A stretch of 64,000 nucleotides of DNA. It comes from Odontesthes bonariensis (taxonomy: Eukaryota > Chordata > Actinopteri > Atheriniformes > Atherinopsidae). Position 1 is the first letter of the stretch; the number at the start of each line of letters is the position of its first letter. The stretch lies in the NCBI RefSeq assembly GCF_027942865.1, contig NC_134517.1:18110009-18174008 (forward strand), given 5' to 3'. This document shows, piece by piece, positions 58,272 through 64,000 of this stretch. Made by a program: the position numbers and the translations under genes. The notes under the pieces were generated by a model that worked only from the letters and a program-made list of their open reading frames with translations, did not search any database and was not told the DNA's origin.

Positions 58272-59576
58272 CTAGATGTGGATTAAAACAATGAATTAAC
58301 ATCATTACATAACACTATGCTCACCAGAAGGAAAACAAATACAGCCACCATCAGCTGAACACTATTAAAATGTTCCTATATTTCCAATTAATGTTTTCAT
58401 TATCAATACACATTGATATTCACTGTATTCAATTTCACATTATAAATACTACCTTTAAAAACCATAAAAACTATGTACCAAAGTTTTAAACTTGTTCAAA
58501 AAAAAAAAAAAGTTAAATTCTCATTAATACACATTATCAACTACTTTGGCATAATCCTACATTAGCGTTTTTTGACACTGAATAAAATAAATGGAACACC
58601 ATCATTTTGCATATTATAACTAACACGTCAACTTCCTAAACGGTCAAAACAGTGTAACCAACATTTGACGAACCATTTTGTTCATCTGTGTAAGAAAATC
58701 ATATTACAGGAAACAATATCACAATGAAGGACCCATGATTAGCCCAACTGTTACATGCAAAAGTTAATAACTCTTTGAATTCTTCATAATTTGACATTAT
58801 TAGGGTATAACCGTAGGAACCATTTATAACTTATAATAACTGTAAAAATAATTATCCTAGTTATTTAAAAATCTTAACATCAAGGACATGTACTTGAATA
58901 GCTGTCCATCATAATGCCTGTTAAATTTGAATTTAAATTGAAAAGGAGTAAAATGGCCATATTCTGCATTTTCACAAATCAGAAAAACGTTTCACGAATC
59001 CCAAACAAAGTTTTAATAAATCTACAGCGTCTATATAATAATTCTATCCAAATTTGAGCAGTCTAACTAGTGTAGTTTTCCATACAGGACCTAGCCCCCC
59101 CCCCTTCTCTTCTCCCCCCCTCCCCTACCTCCCGGTTAAACTCAGCATTTGAGAAAATGGCGAACAACTTGTGCCTCTAAAGTTCCTTTGTGCTTACTGC
59201 ACAAACGCCATGCACAGCGGCGCTTTCTCCTTGATGCCGTTTCTTTATTTTCGACGCCTTATAAACTAGAGTAATATCGTCATTTCCGACATCCTCTACA
59301 CGACCCCGGGAAAAATTCAAACCCAAGCAGAACAAAGACACATACACCACGTGTTTCACCGTCTACAAACACGTTCAATTTGACTTTCAACCGAGTTATC
59401 TCGGGATCTTAATGTAATTGCGAGTAATAAGATAGCATCAAATTCCTTGGAATTTATACATTAACTTAATAACTCACTGTTATTGTAATTTAGACAATAA
59501 TAACGTCCTTTCCGTGCAATGTAACCATACAATTCCACCGTGTTACACTACAGTAAAAAACAACACAGATTTACTC
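58272..59576 (-). other. 5' intron of the Helentron gene, AT-rich
   Basis: Between the first coding exon and the candidate non-coding exons no other exon is seen. A C-rich run lies at 59095-59125. Confidence 0.45.
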
Positions 59577-59760
59577 ACCTCAAGGCCAAATAAATTCCTT
59601 TTGAATCCTTCTTGATAATGTAAAAATGTGGTATAGTTCGGTCTCTATCTAATTACGTACAAAGTGATTATTCTCGGATCTGAATAAGTTTTCACTAACA
59701 CAGACGTCTCGAACAATCACGCCAAAAAAGAGCTTACCTGCGTTTATATTGACACATATC
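59577..59760 (-). other. Candidate non-coding first exon(s) of the Helentron gene
   Basis: Two strong donors read minus: CCTTGAG|gtgagt with the last exon base at 59579, and AACGCAG|gtaagc with the last exon base at 59738. Either could splice to the acceptor directly before the ATG at 58271. They may be alternative first exons or alternative donors. Confidence 0.45.
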
Positions 59761-59762
59761 CG

Positions 59763-59952
59763 CCAATCACAACACAGCAGGAGACAGCCAATCAGCGTGA
59801 TATACGGGTGCTTAATCCCGCCCCTGACAACAATGACTCTTACTGCGCATGCTCCATAGATGGCAAAACACGGAAGTAAACCGGAAAAAAAATCGCCTCA
59901 CATTTCAGATTGGCTGCTGAACACGTCGCACAATATAGTACATTACGATTGG
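59763..59952. promoter_or_regulatory. Candidate TATA-less promoter with CCAAT, ETS, NRF1-like and GC-box sites
   Basis: Two CCAAT boxes on plus (59763-59767, 59788-59792) and two on minus (59909-59913, 59948-59952, read as attgg), a cccgcccc GC box at about 59818, TGCGCATGC (59844-59852, NRF1-like), CGGAAGT (59871-59877, ETS) and a CCGGAA (59881) are packed within 190 bases. This is the makeup of vertebrate housekeeping promoters, often bidirectional. It sits just upstream of the candidate first-exon donors. Confidence 0.5.
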
Positions 59953-60161
59953 CTGTACCTGCCACCATGTTAGGTAGGTCCCTCATGTTGCCATTTTACT
60001 GGACACGTTAAGAAAATAAAAATATATATTTATTTTATGTATTTATGGTAAAATAATGGGTGATTAAAACCAAAAGTTTATCATGTAAAATCATAATAGA
60101 AAGAGAAATTACTTTATTTAGTTAAAATGGATTAACTGGACCAACTAGTAATTTTACTAAA

Positions 60162-60700
60162 CAGTGTTTCCCAACCGGGGCTCTGCGTACCCCTAGTGGT
60201 ACGCGGAGGTACTGCAGGGGGAGAGCTTTTTCTTTTTTTTATTAAGGCATCACACTTTTATGGAGGACTGTTTATGAAGGAGACTCCAGTTTTGTGATGA
60301 ATGTTACATGAGTTAGGCCTGCTAATGTATTCTTAAAAAGAGAGAAATGAGTTATGTTCATGTATTCTTAAAAAAATTGAGAAATGTTTCTTATTTCAGT
60401 TAGATAACAAAACAAGACTATTTTGATTTAGTATTTATACTATTTTGGTTAATTATTTATATTTCAAGAAAATGTTTTTTATTCTTATGTTGAATTCAAC
60501 TGAGGTTAAGAAAAAATATAGAGAAAGCCAGAGAATTTTATGTTCAAGTTAAGGATTAAATAAAATGATTTTCATGTAATAACCACTGTGTTGCTCAACT
60601 TTTTGAGAATCATTGCACGCGTTGTATGTGTGAGGGGGTACTTGTGGTGTGACAAGAAGGCTCAGGGGGTACTCAGGCCAAAAAAGGTTGGGAAACACTG
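60162..60700. mobile_element. hAT-type MITE, 539 bp
   Basis: It begins CAGTGTTTCCCAACC and ends GGTTGGGAAACACTG, perfect 15-bp inverted ends of a kind known from hAT elements. The 8-bp flanks (ttactaaa and gattaaag) are only partly alike, so the target duplication is eroded. No transposase is present. Confidence 0.78.
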
Positions 60701-61079
60701 GATTAAAGGACCTGTAAACAAACTTTAGCCAAATAGACAGTTTTTAATCGCATTATTACAATGGCAGGTTATCACTGTCACAGACAGTTTAAATAGCTGC
60801 ATGGCTAACAATGCTGTGAATGTGTTAATGTAGGAATAAATAAATTCCTAATAAATAAATCCTTGAATCCAATATATAAGCTTGTATGTATGTCTGTCTG
60901 TAAGTTAGAGAGAAATAAAATCAAATGATCAATCAAACTTCTTTCTTGATAAAAAGATAACATTTATATTTAAATTCATTTATATACTTATCAATATGCC
61001 ATAGCCTAACATATATCTTTGTTAAAAAGCACAATACAAAGTCTTTCAGCATGAAAGCACACATTTTTCATTTTATTCA
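60701..61079. other. Non-coding interval
   Basis: No gene is seen. Confidence 0.5.
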
Positions 61080-61500
61080 ATGCAATTCGATTCATTTTTA
61101 TTTTTATTTGCGCCGAATACAAAAAACAGCTTTCTCATCTCAAAGCACTTAAATAATAAAGTCCAATTCAAACCAATTGGAATTCAATTATTTGTAATCA
61201 TAATTATTTTGAAAATAATCCAATTCATTCATACAGAGCCAATTCAAAAACAATTTCCTAGCTAAGGAAACCAACAGATTGCACAGAAACTTGTCTTCAG
61301 TCCAATCTCCCGTCCTGAGCGTGCCTGAGGCGACTGTGGAGATAAACGACTCCCTTTTTACAGGCAGAAACCTCTGGCAGAACCAGAACCAGGAAGGGCT
61401 GCCATCCGCTTCCACCAACTGGGGTTTAAGAGGACAGGAAAGAGGGGAAAAAACCACCGTAACACCATTCAAAGGATACCTGTTGGAAAAGGGAAACACG
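61080..61500 (+). repeat. Teleost interspersed repeat of unknown class
   Basis: The order of phrases (tcaatgcaattcgattcatt, then ggaaaccaacagattgcac, then tttttacaggcagaaacctc) matches a repeat I know from many fish genomes, but I cannot name its class. It abuts the second array. Confidence 0.45.
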
Positions 61501-61506
61501 AGTTAA

Positions 61507-64000
61507 TGACCACATACGACCTCGTACGTATGTGAAGAGTATCGTGTGTGGGCAGAGCAATATGGCTCAGTGGCGCCCCCTAGAAATTTTCAAAAACCCC
61601 TCCGCATTGGGGTTATTATGTGCTCGTACGTACTCGGAGGGTATCGTGCGTGTGGGCAGAGCTGCAGCTCCAGCATCCAGCGCATGCCCAACGTGCGCAC
61701 ATCCAACGTACGCACACCTCGGTCCCGCTCACAGCTGCTTGCAGCTTTCTAGTTATTATTCTTTCTTTCTTATTCTTTGCAAAAGGTATGCGAAAACTCA
61801 GGAAATTTTGCGAGCGCCACGTGCTAGTCGACGACATGAAAGAATCTAAACATTATATCTTTGGGAGTCGCTCATTGGCTCTGTAGCGCCCCCTACGATG
61901 CTTAAAAATGGTGCCCGCAATAGGTTTAGTTTCGCGTGGGACGACGAAATTCGGTACACTCATCCATCATGCCCAGACGCACAAAAAAGTCTCATGCCGC
62001 CAATGTGCCACGTACACAGGAAGGCGGCCATTTTGGATGGAAAGTGCGTTTTCGTGCCATTTTTGACCGATTCCACGCCTTGCTTAAGATCGAACTTGTC
62101 CTACAGATTTAATGCTACAGACTTCAAACTTGGCCAGGTTACTCTTAAGACATGGAGGTAAAAATTCATTGGCCAACTTTTTCAAAACTTAAAGGGCGTG
62201 GCCGTGGCGACGCCTCAAAGTTTGATGACTCGCCATCACTCGCCACGAAAAATGAAGTCGCTTATAACTCCCACATACATTATCCAATCTGTCCCAAACT
62301 TCATACGGTGAATGCTGGACCCAGACTGAAAGCTCACATATAAATTAGTGACATCCACTTATAGCGCCACCTGCTGGTGGTTGGAAATGTCTTTTTTTTT
62401 CCACACCTCGCATTTGATCGAACTCCTCCTACATATTTAATGCAAAAACCTTAAAACTTGGCCAGGTTGCTCTTAAGACATGGGCCGAAAAAATCATTGG
62501 CCAACTTTTTCAAAACTTAAAGGGCGTGGCCGTGGCGACACCTCAAATTTATGACGCGCCATAAAAAATTAAGTCGCTTATAACTCCCACATACATTATC
62601 CAATCTGTCCCAAACTTCATACGGTGAATGCTGGACCCAGCCTGAACGTGCACATATAAAAAAGTGATATCCACCTACAGCGCCACCTAATGGTGGTCGG
62701 AAACTTCATTTTTTTCCACACCTCTTATTTGATCAAACTCCTCCTACATATTTCATGCTAAAATCTAAAACTTGGCCAGGTTACTCTTAAGACATGAGGG
62801 CAAAACTTCATGGAGAAACTTTTCCAAACTCTGAACGGTGTGGGCGTGGCCAGAGGTGAAAATCGTGTGATGGCGTTTGTAATATGAAAGCCTTATCATC
62901 ATCGCAAAGTCATGAAACTTGGTACACACGTCCACCCTGACGACTTCGTACGTATGTAAAGGGTATTGTGTGTGGGCGGAGCAAAATGGCTCAGTGGCGC
63001 CCCCTAGAAATTTTCAAAAACCCCTATGCATTGGGGTTATTGTGTGCTCGTACGTACGCAATGGGAATCGTGCGTATGGGCAGAGCTGCGCGACTATGGC
63101 GTCCAGCGCATGCCCAACGTGCGCACATCCCAACGTACGCACACTCGGTCCCGCTCACAGCTGCTTGCAGCTTTCTAGTTCTTCTTATTCTTTGCAAAAG
63201 GTATGCGAAAACTCAGGAAATTTTGCAAGCGCCACGTGCCAGTCGACGACATGAAAGAATCTAAACATTATATCTTTGGGAGTTGCTCATTGGCTCTGTA
63301 GCGCCCCCTACGGTGCATAAAAATGGTCCCCTTAATAGGATTAGTTTCGCGTGGGACGACGAAATTCGGTACACTCATTCATCATGCCCAGACGCACCAA
63401 AAAGTCTCTTGCCATCACGGTGCCACGTACACAGGAAGGCGGCCATTTTGGATGGAAAGTGCGTTTTCGTGCCATTTTTGGCCGATTCCACGCCTTGCAT
63501 AAGATCGAACTTGTCCTACAGATTTCATGCTACAGACTTCAAACTTGGCCAGGTTACTCTCAAGACATGGGGGGAGAAATTCATGGAGAAACTTTTTCAA
63601 AACTTAAAGGGCGTGGGCGTGGCAACTCCTCAAAGTTCGATGACTCGCCATCACTCGCCACAACAAATGAAGTCGCTTATAACTCCCACATACATTATCC
63701 AATCTGTCCCAAACTTCATACGGTGAATGCCGGACCCAGCCTGAACGCGTACATATTATCATAACGACATCCACCTATAGCGCCACCTGCTGGTGGTCGG
63801 AAACATCTCTTTTTTTCCACATCTCGCATTTGATCGAACTCGTCCTACAGATTTAATGCTACAAGCTTCAAACTTGGCCAGGTTACTCTTAAGACATGGG
63901 GGGAAAGAGTCATGGAGAAACTTTTTCAAACCTCAAAGGGCGTGGCCGTGGCGACGCCTCAAAGTTATGACTCACCATGAAAAATTAAGTCGCTTATAAC
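61507..64000 (+). repeat. Second higher-order repeat array, same family as 40-46 kb
   Basis: 61.5-63.18 kb matches 42.06-43.74 kb, and 63.18-64.0 kb matches 43.75 kb onward. The hairpin plus CTAG ends lie at 61723-61753 and 63152-63180. Subunit markers (ccaatctgtcccaaacttca) are at 62286, 62601 and 63699. It starts in mid-unit and runs off the window. Confidence 0.8.

Larger units (their letters stand above)
47575..59960 (-). mobile_element. Helentron (Helitron2-type) rolling-circle transposon, extents approximate
   Basis: The element comprises the spliced gene at 48075-58271, a 3' non-coding region to at least ~47.6 kb and upstream sequence with promoter-like sites to ~59.96 kb. The 3' region from 48.03 to ~47.66 kb is shared with the truncated copy at 9.34-9.78 kb, which supports its belonging to the element. 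The exact termini were not found; Helentrons lack clear terminal repeats and insert between T and T without target duplication. Confidence 0.75.

Noticed and set aside
60162..60700. 5' end of the Helentron
   Set aside because: The inverted CAGTGTTTCCCAACC ends show this to be a separate hAT-type MITE, not the Helentron terminus.

Overview
The window is vertebrate nuclear DNA, most likely from a teleost fish. It has intron-split genes with GT-AG splice sites, a bombesin-type GPCR with the vertebrate three-exon layout, and an xk / lancl3 pair in the order and relative strand known from other vertebrates. Its transposons are ones I know from fish: a Rex3-like RTE LINE, a Helentron-type rolling-circle element, hAT, PIF/Harbinger and TTAA elements, an L2/Rex1-like LINE and a Penelope-like RT. 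No bacterial operons, CRISPR or phage genes are seen.

Layout. 0-1 kb: first exon of xk (minus). 5.2-20.4 kb: remnants of lancl3 (minus). One exon carries an in-frame stop, one an internal deletion, the first exon is cut short and the middle exons are missing. This interval is filled by transposons: a 5'-truncated, internally deleted Helentron copy (8.0-9.9 kb), a hAT transposase relic split by a TTAA/MADF element (10.5-12.6 kb), hammerhead-ribozyme-like hairpins (12.9 kb), and a full-length Rex3-like LINE (14.3-17.65 kb) sitting inside a foldback element with a perfect 11-bp target duplication. 21.6-22.1 kb: solo LTR. 25.1-31.0 kb: a complete three-exon grpr-like receptor gene (plus). 32.2-36 kb: L2/Rex1-like LINE and Penelope-like RT relics. 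36.1-39.5 kb: a nest in which a RecQ-like helicase relic is split by a ~2.6 kb insertion that itself holds a Harbinger-like element. 40-46.1 kb and 61.5-64 kb (to the window end): a higher-order repeat array (subunit about 316 bp, larger period about 3650 bp). Its units end in a hairpin plus CTAG and carry ten matches to the CTCF core motif.

The most remarkable item is at 48.0-59.7 kb (minus). The 2449-codon Helentron Rep/helicase/endonuclease frame is not a stand-alone gene. Its apparent first codon lies directly behind a splice acceptor, and twelve upstream exons can be joined to it, all keeping phase, back to an ATG at 58271. The predicted product is about 2878 aa: an SGNH/GDSL-type hydrolase with its Ser, Asn and Asp-His motifs, a set of small phase-0 exons (two of them in a ~178-bp tandem duplication), an OTU protease-like domain, 18-residue Lys-rich repeats, a HUH Rep, a PIF1 helicase and an APE-type endonuclease. 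Non-coding first-exon donors and a cluster of CCAAT, ETS and NRF1-like sites lie upstream at 59.6-59.96 kb. I know SGNH/esterase domains from CR1/L2 LINE ORF1 proteins but do not recall one at the N-terminus of a Helentron; that novelty is unverified.
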